Shown piece by piece: positions 12,213 to 22,291 of a stretch of DNA of 64,000 nucleotides; the first letter of the stretch is position 1, and the number at the start of each line of letters is the position of its first letter. Location of the stretch: contig JAHNUO010000037.1 in assembly GCA_019787685.1 (NCBI GenBank), positions 1-64,000 of the forward strand. The letters are read 5' to 3'. The notes under the pieces are model-generated. The model was not told the DNA's origin and did not search any database. It worked only from the letters and a program-made list of their open reading frames with translations. A program made the translations under genes and the position numbers. This DNA is from Chiua virens (Eukaryota > Basidiomycota > Agaricomycetes > Boletales > Boletaceae).

Positions 12213-13121
12213 GTCACAGATTTTGTGTCTGCTGACTATGGTTTTCTTTGATCACCAGATGGAAAGGAATCTGCATGGGTTCTCTTCAAGGCTGGAAAAA
12301 CACACATGGATATTTTACCAGCAATGAAATTATAAAACAGGCTGCACGAGCAATGGAGATACTTCAGAAATACTGTCCAGATGATAACCATGTGTTTATA
12401 TTTGACAATGCCATATCCCATGTCAAATGGGCTAATGATAAGGGGAATTTAGTTTTTGGTCCTGATGAAAAACCACAAAATAACAATGCTCATGCATGTT
12501 TCCAAAATGGTGATTCCCAGCCACTTTACTTCCCTGAGGGACATTCACAGGCTGGCTGGTTCAAAGGGATTGAACAGATCCTCCAGGAACGAGGCTACAA
12601 TACCAAGGGCCTCAAAGGAGTGCAAAGAATTCAAATGTTAGCCAGGACAGAAGGACTGCTGCTGTTGCCACATATTATTCAATGAACCTGACTTTGAATG
12701 TCAAGTCTCTATTGGAAAATCAATGTCACAAACATGGTTTTCATGTCATCTTTTGCCAAAATTTCATTGTGAGCTTAATGTCATTGAGATGTGCTGGGGA
12801 TATGCCAAGTGAGTCTATCATCTCAACCCCCCCTCCTCAAAAGAAGCTGATCTCAAATGAAATATGTTGTCTGCACTTGCATTAATTCCACTCTCCTCTA
12901 TGTGATGGTAAGAATAATCTTCAACTTGCAGTCCTCCCTTTTTCAGTTCTCATTTTCAATCCAATAGATTTGCCATGTGATCTTGGCGCTTTATTGAGGT
13001 ATATAAACATGGTCTTGATGGTGCTCAAGCTGCCTGGGCAGTAAAAAAGTTTCATGGTCACTGGATTATGCCTGAAACATTGTTGTGTGGCTTTGATGGT
13101 ATCTTGAACTCTCACATTTAA

Positions 13122-13799
13122 TACCCCATTAGAATACTATTCACTATGAATCCATGATTAATCATTATTACATATTGTACATAAGTTCACTAGCATAGTC
13201 AATACTCATAGAACAATCTTAGTACTTACCATTTAACCTCCACTGTGCATGGCAAGTCCTTGGCATCACCATTGAGCATGAGTGCCACACTCAGTCACCT
13301 CACGTGATGTTCAACAGCATTGAAACTTGTGATCCAGTGATCTTTGTAATAGTTGCTTACACCATTGACAACTGGACCACTCACATATGGCTTGTTTTAC
13401 ACTTACTCACATTGATGGATGGTGGGCTAGTGAGCAAGTATAATCAAGTGACAACTAAAAGACTAATGAACTCTACAGGTCGCCAAACAGAGACATCAAG
13501 AAGTCTACCAAAGGATGAACAATTTGAACAAGAAACCCTTTGTCATCAGCCATAAAAGAGCATTCTATGATAAAGAGACATTGCTCATTCCCATGGAAAG
13601 TCTGAAAAGGATGCATATGGCAGAGTGATACAAGATATGAAAGTACATAGCATAGAATCCAACTATCTGATTTTTGCGAAAACTCCAGTAGATGGTCACT
13701 CAAAATCTAAATACATATGATGATTGGGTCAGACAGTAGTCAGATCAGATAACAATTTTTTTCTCACAGCCCAATTATCATGAATTCAGGCATGCTGCA
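13122..13799. other. No confident gene; possible copia debris
   Basis: Short frames occur on both strands. The minus frame at 13473-13703 contains QKSDSWIL, which resembles the run-up to a copia protease, but the DSGA that should follow is not readable. I leave it unassigned. Confidence 0.3.
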
Positions 13800-15067
13800 A
13801 CTGTTTGGAAAAAAAAACTTGCCTTTCTTCAGAAAAGCTCATAACATCTCAGGAGGAGACAAATTTGTGTTTTGGTGGTATCTAGACTTTGTAAGCCTTG
13901 GTGTTACAATAGTTCCAGGTAGGGCCTAGCATAGCCACAAAAGCACTAAGTATCAAGTGGCTGTGATAACTCAAACAACCACCACTTGGTACGTGATGTG
14001 CTGCACAGTTCAAAGAGGAGTACTGGTCAGCGGATTGCTACCAGTGAGATGAAGATAAAACTCAGGCATTGCTGAGAGTGTCCTGTTGGGAATATATACC
14101 TGAAGGACTGAGTGACTTCCCCTTGTGATCAGGGTGGACCAGATGCTGGAAGTTGGTCATAGTAGCAAGGTTGGCTTAGGTTAAGCCCAAAGAGGAGCAG
14201 AGATACTTAGCTAGATTTCAGAGATCAAGACTAAGGCATACAGGGTATCTCTGTGAGGTATTTATATGTCGAGAAACAAGCATGGACCATTGGTCTACAA
14301 GGGATGGCCAAGAAGAGTGGAACTGTCAAAGGGCCAAAGGGGTCATATGGAGCAGAAGTGCTGAACAGAACAAATTATAAAAGGTAAATGCAGAAGCCAT
14401 CAGAATGATGACAGAAATGAAGGTGATTCCTAGTGGATCAAAGGAAGTGGGAGAAAAGAAGTGATGATAGAACAACTGGTTGGGTTGGAGTCATGTAATC
14501 AGATCAATGGGAAAACAAGGTAAATGGGGCAAAGGGTTAGGCCCTTGCTGAGTAATCTGAGACAGGGGTAAGCCCTGTGGATTGAACATAGGTTAGTACC
14601 TGTAGTACCAAGCATAGTGAAATCAAAGTAAAAGGAAAAGGAAAAGATGAATTGTAACACTTGAATGCTTGTTTGAAGCCACATACATAGGAATCTGTCA
14701 ATGGAGTGTGGATTGAGTTTTTGCCAGAGCTTGGGTGGGACTCAGACATGGCAATGGGAGCTGAAAACTTGCAATGTGGAGATGCTGGGTTTATAGTCAT
14801 ATAAGGCCTCATTTGGTGTTGTACACATGAGGGCTTTAGTGGGGCTGCAGTTGTGGATTTAGTTGGCATATTCATGTGCATCAGGCCAGAAGCCTTTGGA
14901 CATTTGAGTATGGCAAGTGTGCTCTCATGGGTGGTCTGGTTGAAGCATTCTGTGATGCCATTTTGCTGTGGGGTATGTGGAGCAAAGAGTTCAAACATTC
15001 ATGGGTAATGCATTTATTTTCAAATAGGCCTGTAGCCGTCTGCCAATGAATTCACCCCCATGGTCAG
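13800..15067 (-). pseudogene. Ty1/copia integrase fragment, split by a solo LTR
   Basis: From 15062 downward the minus strand reads DHGGEF, then LFAPHTPQQNGITECFNQT (~14992-14930), the second and third catalytic blocks of a copia integrase (D..GGEF and the E-containing QQNG..E block). It continues to SYVCGFKQAFK at about 14680-14660. Skipping the LTR at 13902-14659, the frame resumes AYKV-stop-IPPKHKFVSS-stop-DVM, the usual 'GY....KAYR.WDP....I.SRDV.F' end of the integrase region. The stops and the inserted LTR show it is dead. The upstream side is cut by the MITE at 15068, beyond which no copia continuation is seen. Confidence 0.8.
13902..14659 (-). mobile_element. Solo LTR of the gypsy family, minus orientation
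   Basis: It starts TGTTACAATAGTTCCAGG and ends AATTGTAACA, matching the ends and interior of the intact gypsy LTRs (CCTAGCATAGCCACAAAAG, AACTCAAACAACCACCACTT, GCGGATTGCTACCAG). Flanks CTTGG (13897-13901) and CTTGA (14660-14664) form a 5-bp target duplication with one mismatch. It sits inside a copia integrase frame that reads across the insertion point. Confidence 0.85.
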
Positions 15068-15747
15068 TAGTGTTTTAAGGTCCAGTCCAGGGTGGTCCTG
15101 GTCTTTCAAAAATTGAGAAAAATGAAAAGATAGGTATTGGCCCAGGATCCCCCACTTTGGTATACATTCCATATGTTTTGCAGTATTTTAGGTATTTATG
15201 TGGAATTTCTACCCTCAAAATCAAGTTTGTACCCCCCAAGTATGACATTCAACCCAGAAATGGCTATATCTCTGCCAGTTATGGACTGATCCTCACGATT
15301 ATTGGACTCACAGCATGCCAGGGGTCTACTCTACATTATGTATACTGATGATGAAGTGTGATTCATACAAATATACTATAACATATGCAAGCACATGAAA
15401 AAGTGCTGGGGGGATATCTCAATTGTGCTCTCTATTGCAGATGAGTAGATAACCCCTGTAAATAACATGTGATGCGAAAATGACGATATCTCAGTCATTT
15501 CTGGACCGATTCCCACGAACATTGGACACCCAAAAAGGCAAGAATCTAATCTAAATCTGGTAAACTGATGATTAAGCCAGCTTTTGCAAAAAACCAGGTC
15601 CTAAAAAAGTTGTTAAAGTTGTTAGGACTGGTTTTTTGTGGTTTGGGTCTGGTCCTACCACTTTTGGAAGCTTACTAAGACTGGTTGCGGTCTGGTTGCC
15701 TCATTTGGACCATGGGAAACTGGACTGGACCAGATTTTTAAACACTA
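15068..15747. mobile_element. hAT-type MITE, copy 2
   Basis: It starts TAGTGTTTTAAGGTCCAGTC and ends with TTTTTAAACACTA preceded by GGACTGGACC, inverted repeats of the same family as 10379-10867. It is longer (680 bp) and has no transposase. The 8-bp flanks (ATGGTCAG and CATAGCAC) do not match, and the copia integrase on its left is not resumed on its right. One side has therefore been deleted or rearranged after insertion. Confidence 0.7.
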
Positions 15748-16559
15748 CATAGCACACATAGTCCTAGTAGCTCCATTGGCTTCTGTCATATACTATTCCA
15801 TCTCCATTCCTCCGGATACAACTTTGACTCTCTTAGATGATAACTCTGGGTTGATCTCCCTCAGGACACAACTCCATGACCCCAGACTTCTGCTATGTAT
15901 ATATGTTTCCTCTTTGTGTTTAGTACATCAACCTGTGTCTTGCTTACAAGCACAGCTCTGGCTGCCTCAGTACCCAAATCACCTCCAGTTATTTAGTTTC
16001 CTGATTATCTGTCTTACTCAGATTTAGTCATCCTCCATTCTCTGTATTATTCATCTCCTTGCTCCATGACTAATCATTCTGTTTTCTCTGAGTATATAAA
16101 TTGTAGTTACTTCAATTATAACTTCAGTCTGAATATTAGTTTATTTCTACAACTCACTCTGAACACTCTGGAAGATCTTGACAGCCTTTACTCCCCTCAA
16201 CTCCACTTTATGTGTTAAGTTCTTACTCTGACCTCTGTTCTCCACACATCCATAAATACAGGGACAGACTGTGACAAGGGTGCACCACATACAGTGAAGC
16301 CAAGTCCTATCTGGTGCTAACTCTGGAGATCCAGAGTTGGCAACCAAGGAGTTGCATGGTCTCTAACAGCTTTCCCTTTTGTATGTAGTACACTATAATC
16401 ACTTAAACTCTTGCATGACACAACTGTAGCATCCATAGTAATCCATAGTCACTTGCCATGGGTGCTACAACACACTAAGTAGCACTATATAAAGTTACTC
16501 ATATTATCACTCTCAACCTCATCTATAGTGATCTCAATAACCCTTTCCATACTAACCAC
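15748..16559. other. Unassigned, possible LTR-like segment
   Basis: The segment has a TATAAATT-type box near 16095 and no coding motif. It could be part of a copia LTR, but no second copy is present in the window to support that. Confidence 0.25.
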
Positions 16560-16705
16560 AGCTGCAGTGCACAAAGTGCACTGCCAGACACTGTGGGAAT
16601 ATTGCTTAGCTTTGGTGGAGTTATAAATTGCACTTACTCTCAGCTACAAATCAGCCCCCAAGATCATGTGATTTGGTTCACACACCATTAAGATATGACC
16701 ATTTA
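16560..16705. repeat. Copy of a short MITE family shared with 22060-22278
   Basis: The core landmarks ACTTAGCTTTGG/GCTTAGCTTTGG, GGCTACAAATCAGCC/AGCTACAAATCAGCC, TCATGTGATTTGG and AGATATGACCATTT/AGATGTTGCCATTT occur in the same order and spacing as in 22060-22278. The terminal palindromes visible in the other copy are not clear here, so this copy is truncated or worn. Confidence 0.6.
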
Positions 16706-17011
16706 CATTATCCCTGTCCGGCTCAATCTCTTCCTCTCCTGCTTGCTTGTGTTGCCCTCAATCTCACTTGCCTGATTCCTGAGTCCACTAGATCCAGTCT
16801 CCAATCCAAACTCCATGATGGCATCTTGAATGACATTATCAGGTATAAAGGGTTCATCATCTTTGTGGGTTACAGTCTTGATACCAACATGTGACCTGTG
16901 TGAAGTCAGCAAATATCTACACAAAGTCAATACATATACATACTTACCTGCCATTCTCAAAAACCTGGGTAAAATCCCTTTGTCACATGTTCAATGCTGA
17001 TCAAAATACTT

Positions 17012-17769
17012 AGTGGAGCATATCAAGATGCTTCCAGTAGATATGTTCATACTGCTCCTCCTTGAATTGAATTGGTTCATGCTTGCTGGTGGACCACTCA
17101 TCAAATGCACGTTCAATCTGTCATGGCAGTTGCAAATCAGATCTTAACCTCCATCCAAATCTGCAGTGTGAATACATACCACAGTAATCACCAGCACAAA
17201 TCCCACACAGGGGAACAGGCAGTAATCATCAGCCCATTTAATTCCTTCATTTGTCTTGTGTGCAAAAAGTATTTTGTTGATTACCTGTTGAATTTCCTTG
17301 TGCTTGTAAAGGCCAATGCAAGGGTGGAGCTCCTGGTGGCAGTCATATCATCTAAGTAGTGCCATGGTATGTAACTATACAGTGATATAGAACTTGCACA
17401 ATATATGAAGCCTGCCTGACTTGAGCTCATACACAAGCTTTCTATTATTTACTTTGGTGGTCTTGTCACCTACAACTTGAACAAACCCATATGCAGCTGC
17501 AACAATTGCCCTTGCATTTTTTTGAATAGGCTATGAAAGTGAGAGCCACAAGCAGTTATCTAAAAGTCAAGATATCATTGATTTAGTAGTAGAAATTACA
17601 AATTCGAGTTCAACACTTACTAGCCAGATCAGTTTGTCATTGAGACCACTGTTCTTCATATCAGTACTGTAATATTCATAGCTTACCTTCCAGGCAGCCA
17701 AGGCCCACTCTAGTTCAACAATGATGTCAGGGAATGGGTTTTCCTTGAGTAACTTGATCTGATACTGTT
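17012..17769 (-). pseudogene. DUF6532-like protein, degenerate
   Basis: Exons on the minus strand read QIKLLKENPFPDIIVELEWA, then KNARAIVAAAYGFVQVVGD, then KILFAHKTNEGIKW with a following FPCVGFVLVITV, and, after an intron, IERAFDEWSTSKHEPIQFKE with YEHIYWKHLDMLH. This order (N-P-P/W..E...AW; R..V...YGF; F.....EG; P...I..V.T.I..C.DEW..G; F....Y...Y..HL..L) is the one I know for the basidiomycete domain DUF6532, whose function is unknown. The FKK/NARA joint lies at a run of seven A residues (CAAAAAAATG) and needs a one-base shift, so the gene is frameshifted. Introns of about 50 nt with GTAAGT and AG ends separate the pieces. Confidence 0.55.
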
Positions 17770-18717
17770 AGGCAACTGCATGGGTACAGCTAACCCATGT
17801 GGGTCACGTGTTGGGTACAATGTGGATATGGTGAGTATTTCATGGGTATCAAAAGGCAGCCAAAAAAAAAGTCATACAGTAAATATATTTATAATAAGTA
17901 TCCAAAAGTTAGCAAAGTTAGTGTAAAATTGAGTGTAACAAAGTCTTTGTGATATACTAATACTCCTAATTATAGCCCTTCAATATCTCTTGATATTTGT
18001 GACTGACCTTTTGAACATGTTATCAAGAAATACTCATATTGTGACTGTTTCTAGTTGTAGGCCAATCATCATAACAGTAGCCCTAAGAATATAGGATAAT
18101 CCATCCTTGTATGGCTAAGCATGACTCCTACATTATCAATAATAGTGGTATTTATTTAGGCTATTCTGTGGCTATAGTAGAGCTATTATGGGCCATTTTT
18201 CGGGTCTGGAATGAGAGACAAAGTTGGAACTCCAACACAGCAGAAGCACATGCTGAATGCCAGGCTGTGGTATCTGAATCACATGAATTGGAGCAGGCCT
18301 CATCACACAAGTCCAAAGAGAAAGAAAAAATTGATTGATTGCAAGGGACAAGTGAAAACTGCAGGGAACTGTTTAAGAAACTCCCTCCCTGCTTCCCACT
18401 CCCATCTGGACATTACCAAAGATTGTGCATCACACCGTGCCTCATATATCAGAAGAAAAAAAGCTGTTGCCAACAAATTAGAATTTAAAGTGCTGTTACA
18501 GTGATTAGAAAACTTACAGTGTTGCATAGAAGAAGATGAGGACTTGGATGAGATTGATGAGTTAAATGATGATGCATTGGAGATCCTCCTGCTAATAACC
18601 CTATTTTCCTGCTCATATTCTCTGATCTCAAATCTGATGATGAACCTGAGTCAGTCAAAATCAACCTACTTGATAAACAGAAGAGAGTTAACATAGCAAC
18701 TACTATGTCAAATCAGT
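17770..18717. other. 5' flank of the PIF/Harbinger gene, no clear gene
   Basis: The open frames at 18111-18338 and 18211-18504 are short and overlapping. An acidic stretch DEDLDEIDELNDDALEIL at about 18535-18590 could be the first residues of the Harbinger transposase. Otherwise nothing is recognised. Confidence 0.35.
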
Positions 18718-19990
18718 GTGCTCCATGACAAAGTCAGACAGGCCCGCATTATCAACCAGATAGCTGAACTGGTGTTGAAGGTATCTCAGCTGCATCTTCT
18801 CAAGCATTTTGCAGAATTCCAACCACATCTCTTTCACATGAAAGCTTATATTGATCCCAAAATATTTGATTGTATCCGAGATCACATTAGTGGCCACCCA
18901 GTCTTCACTTCAAACTCAAAACACCCTCAATTTCTGGTTGCAATTCAGCTCATCATCTTCCTTTATCACCTAGGATGCTACAGAAACTCCACAGCAATAG
19001 AATACATAGCACAGTGGGCAGGAATTGGCACTGGAACAGTGGTGAATTGCATGGAACACACTATGCTTGCCATCTTGGACCAACATGATCAATATGCGAA
19101 GATTCCCACCACAGACTCTATTAACACAGAACTGGCATGGAGGTTTGTTGCAATGAAATCTCGTGAAGCATTGAGAGGAGGATTTTTATGACTGATGGGA
19201 CAACTATAAATTTGTTTCAAAAACACTCACTTTATGGCAAGATGTACTACAATAGAAAAATGAATTATTTGTTGAACTGTCAGGTAGGAGTTCTCATACC
19301 TGAATTTACTTGATGGCTAACATGTTACAGCTTATTGTCATGCCACACAATCTCCTCATGGTTGATGACAGTTTGGAACACCCAGGAAGCATGCATAATG
19401 CTTATGCATTTCATGGGATAGATCTTGCCCAAGCTCCAGTTGGCTTGATCCCAGAGGGCCACTGGATCTGGGCAAACAGTGCTTACCCAATGTGGCCATG
19501 GTATATCATCCCTTTTAAAGCCACATGAACAGAGCTGTTGTCACGACCACAGAAGGTTTATAATCAATACCTGTCAAAGGTCAGTGACTACAGTTTCATA
19601 GTGTCAGTGTGCTACAATCTGTCTCAGGTGTGCATGTGTGTGGAGCATGTATTTGCAGCCCTGAAAGGCAGGTTTCAATCACTTCATGATCTTTACATGC
19701 ACATCCAGACACCCAATGATCTAACCTATGCTTTGCACTGGGTTCAGTCCTGCATCAGGGTGCACAATATGATTGTGTGATTTGAGGAGATGCTTGGGTT
19801 ATGGTCATTGATGGATTGGGCACATGAAGAGGTCTGCAAGAAGGAGAACAACCATCAGGTTGACCCTACTACACCTGTAGTGGTGATGGTCCCAGATGGG
19901 ACATTTGGACTATCATTCTGCTTGCATCTGATGCAGGAACTCTTTGTGGCATGTGGCATGAATTATGTGGTCAATGAAGGGCAGGAGTAG
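18718..19990 (+). pseudogene. PIF/Harbinger transposase (HARBI1-like, DDE_Tnp_4 type)
   Basis: The N-terminal part reads IDPKIFDCIRDHISGHPVF, then FLVAIQLIIFLYHLGCYRN and AQWAGIGTGTVVNCMEHTM, the classical Harbinger pre-catalytic region. The block that should read like 'GGFLCVDGT' is present at about 19180-19200 but one base is missing, so the frame shifts exactly at the first catalytic Asp. After an intron at 19284-19330 come LIVMPHNLLMVDDSLEHPGS with HNAYAF, then GHWIWANSAYP (second Asp region, here N for D). After a second intron at 19580-19627 follow CVEHVFAALKGRFQSL (the Glu) and HNMIV. A TGA at about 19778 sits where CGA (Arg) is expected before FEEMLGL. The protein cuts DNA at the element ends in living relatives; this copy is dead. 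Confidence 0.85.
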
Positions 19991-20422
19991 TGCATATCAA
20001 TTAGAAAAAGAGAGAGAGAACACACTGTGAGTTACAGGAATACATAGCTTTATTTGATATACAACCTACAACAGAAAAGACCAACCAGCTGCATCAAGCA
20101 CCACTGGAATGTGAAGAATTGGGAGAGAAGGAAGAAGAGCCAACAGGGGAAGAAGGACCAGCAGGGAATGAAAACAGATTGGCAAGACATCAACTTGAAG
20201 AGGGACCAGAGGAAAACAAAGAACCAGTGGGATGCAGAATCGGCAGTGAGGGTGGCAGCTCACAAGCCACATGTAAATGCAATACCAGGGAAGGACAGTG
20301 AAGCACCAGGCAGAGTGAAGTTGGAGGGAAGTGACTGAGTGGTTTGTACAGTTTGGGTTTGCACAACCTGCAACATTTGAAGGGTGTACTGCAGTCAGAG
20401 CATTTTAATCTGGTGCAAGTAG
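19991..20422. other. 3' flank with a Lys/Glu/Gln-rich open frame
   Basis: 20054-20338 is purine-rich and open in several frames at once (repeats of RRKKSQQGKKDQQG type), which is what composition bias produces. No gene is claimed. Confidence 0.4.
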
Positions 20423-20776
20423 TGTTAGAACAGACCAGTTCCATAGGACCCGGTTGTCCTGAGGGCAGAGTCACTACTCTGGTGACTTACCTGATGGTAA
20501 AGCTCAAGACAGTATTGTGGAGGATGGAGAGAGAGAAGATTCTTATTCTGTATATACAGTAGAATATGTTTATATATCTACTGTAATGCTATGCTGTACC
20601 TGTAGTCAGGACTAATGGTACTGCATGAATGATTGTAACTAATTGTATTGTAGTACCTAAGGCACTACAATAAGTCTATAGTCATTCTGGTACTTTTGGA
20701 GAACTTCTGGAAGTGGAGGCCTCGGAAGTGCAGGAACTACCAGGAATGGTCAGAACAGTTTATACATGTTCTAACA
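20423..20776 (-). mobile_element. 3' LTR of a Ty1/copia element
   Basis: The 354-bp segment begins TGTTAGAACA and ends TGTTCTAACA, a perfect 10-bp inverted end with TG...CA. It directly follows (on the minus strand) the copia RNase H and a polypurine tract. No second copy lies in the window; the expected 5' LTR near 50 kb is absent or replaced. Confidence 0.75.
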
Positions 20777-20795
20777 CTCCCCCTTGCCTTGTGTA
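20777..20795 (-). other. Polypurine tract of the copia element
   Basis: On the minus strand it reads AAGGCAAGGGGGAG immediately before TGTTAGAACA. It is the usual plus-strand primer site next to a 3' LTR. Confidence 0.7.
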
Positions 20796-20837
20796 CACAG
20801 ACACTTCAGGCATTAGAAAGGACTTTTGCACAAGTTG

Positions 20838-22057
20838 TTAGGCTGGCAGGTGAAATTCCAAACCAAGTAAGGAGCAAAACTTCTTGAACTTGACATGTCC
20901 AAGGTTCTTAGTGAATATATCCACTGGATTGTCATCTCCAGGAACATAAAGTAGCTCTACTTGTTTGTAAACCATCACAGCATCTTGTATAAAATAGTAG
21001 CAGATGTGGATGTGTTTGGAATGCTTTTCAGTGACTGGGTTCTGAGCTATAAATAGCAATCCCTAATTGTCCCCACAGATTGGGATTGGTTTTAGATGGT
21101 ATCTGAGTTCTTCCATCATTTGAAAAATCCATACAGCCTGGCAAGAACAATCACTCAGAGCCATGTACTCAGCTGCTGTAGAAGAGAGGGCTGTGGTTTT
21201 CTGCAGGTGTGAATTCCAGAGGAAAACACCATTAGCTAGCTTCATGTAAAAGCCAGTCTGGGAGAGACTGGTAATCTTATCTTGACCCTAGTCAGAATCA
21301 GTGAAGGCAATAATGCCTTTGCCAGAAAATTCATCAAACACAAGTGAACAATCACAAGTGCCAGCTAAGTAACAGCATATATACAAGGCCTTATCAAGGT
21401 GCTCGTGTGAGGGATTTGCAGATTGTCTAGCCAATTGCATTACAGCATAGGCAATATCTGGTCATGTGCCAATCATAAGATATATTAATGAGCCTATCAC
21501 TGTCCAGAAGCACATCCACACCTCTAGATTAACAGAGGCATCATTCTTTGCTAGGTAATATCCTTGTGGTAAGGGAGTACAAGCAGGCTTGGCATTTGTC
21601 ATGCTAAAGCACTCAAGCACTTTGTCGAGGTATGAGACTTAGTCTATGAGGATCCTATGATCTTCTTGACATATATTCATTCTGAGGAATTTATGTGTTT
21701 CACCTAGATCATGGCATTCCCACTTCTTTATGAATGTGGCCTTTAGCTTATCTACTAATGCTTTACTGGGTCTACAGAAGAGGATGTTGTCCATGTAGAT
21801 AATTGCTAGGATGATATCTTTTCTATTGTGATAGATACAGAGACCAGTGTCTGTTCTAAGTCACTTGAAGCCTAGTGCCTGCATTGACTGATCTAAAGAT
21901 CTCCACCAGGCTAAACCTGCCTGTTTAAAGCGATAGCTCAGAGTAGTCAGAGGACTTTGCCTTTTGAGTTGGGAGGCACAAACCCTTCAGGAAACTCCAT
22001 GTAGAGTTCCTCTTCCAGTATTCCATATAGGAAGGCAGATCGGACATCAAGTCCTGA
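20838..22057 (-). pseudogene. Ty1/copia reverse transcriptase (C-terminal half) and RNase H
   Basis: The minus strand reads SGLDVRSAFLYGILEEELYM at its start (~22050), then PEGFVPPNSKG. It continues with IYMDNILFC (the Y-x-D-D box, with DN for DD), CSLVFDEFSGKGIIAFTDSD (RNase H), KTTALSSTAAEYMALSDC, and PVTEKHSKHIHICYYFIQD to VPGDDNPVDIFTKNLG at the end. This is the complete order of the C-terminal half of a copia Pol. Several stops (for example at 21059-21063) and lost residues show decay. Its upstream half is missing here and is interrupted at a TA by the MITE at 22060. A matching upstream half exists at 46003-49991 on the same strand. Confidence 0.85.
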
Positions 22058-22059
22058 TA

Positions 22060-22278
22060 CAGTGAGCAACAAAACTGTTGCACTGTTTGACCCTAATGTA
22101 GTGTGCATAGTGCACCGCAACCACTCATGGGAATTTCACTTAGCTTTGGTAAGACCAAATAAAGTACAAATCATTGGCTACAAATCAGCCTCTGGGTCAT
22201 GTGATTTGGCCCAGTGGCTACGAAGATGTTGCCATTTTAAGTCACTCTAGTCATTGCAACAGTTTTGTTGCTGATATC
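22060..22278. mobile_element. Short MITE with an 18-bp perfect terminal palindrome
   Basis: AGCAACAAAACTGTTGCA lies near the left end and its exact reverse complement TGCAACAGTTTTGTTGCT near the right end. The interior matches 16560-16705. A TA dinucleotide (22058-22059) precedes it, as for Tc1/mariner-type insertions. The Tc1 gene lies immediately to its right, so this could alternatively be one end region of that element. Confidence 0.6.
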
Positions 22279-22291
22279 ATGGGTATGGTAA

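Larger units (their letters stand above)
9367..13121 (+). pseudogene. DDE-type transposase gene (agaricomycete WFHDES/FYAND family), split by three insertions
   Basis: Exons can be followed through several frames. The N-terminal part begins MVKPFERPG at 9367. A helix-turn-helix-like stretch follows (WTKQYIKDCNNLPVY, about 9880-9960), with LHLQSVGKYI just after. Next come KKTVSLTTAQQWLKELGYHW (~10078-10140) and VVEYHQNTFLPAWSSLEP (~10180-10235). AWFHDESAFYANDHHKVL (~10322-10375) carries the first catalytic Asp. After the insertions, DFVSADYG resumes at 12218. FIFDNAISHVK (~12398-12428) carries the second Asp, and PKFHCELNVIEMCWG (~12757-12800) the Glu. QPLYFPEGH lies between them. The end GFDGILNSHI is followed by TAA at 13119. 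The D-D-E motif style recalls the IS630/Tc1/mariner type. The gene contains a 489-bp MITE and two nested LTRs plus many stops, so it is dead. Confidence 0.8.

Noticed and set aside
15060..15755. 8-bp target duplication for the second hAT-type MITE
   Set aside because: ATGGTCAG and CATAGCAC do not match under any sensible offset.
20054..20338. Several overlapping Lys/Glu-rich frames
   Set aside because: A purine-rich stretch leaves all frames open; no motif, no partner, no splice context.
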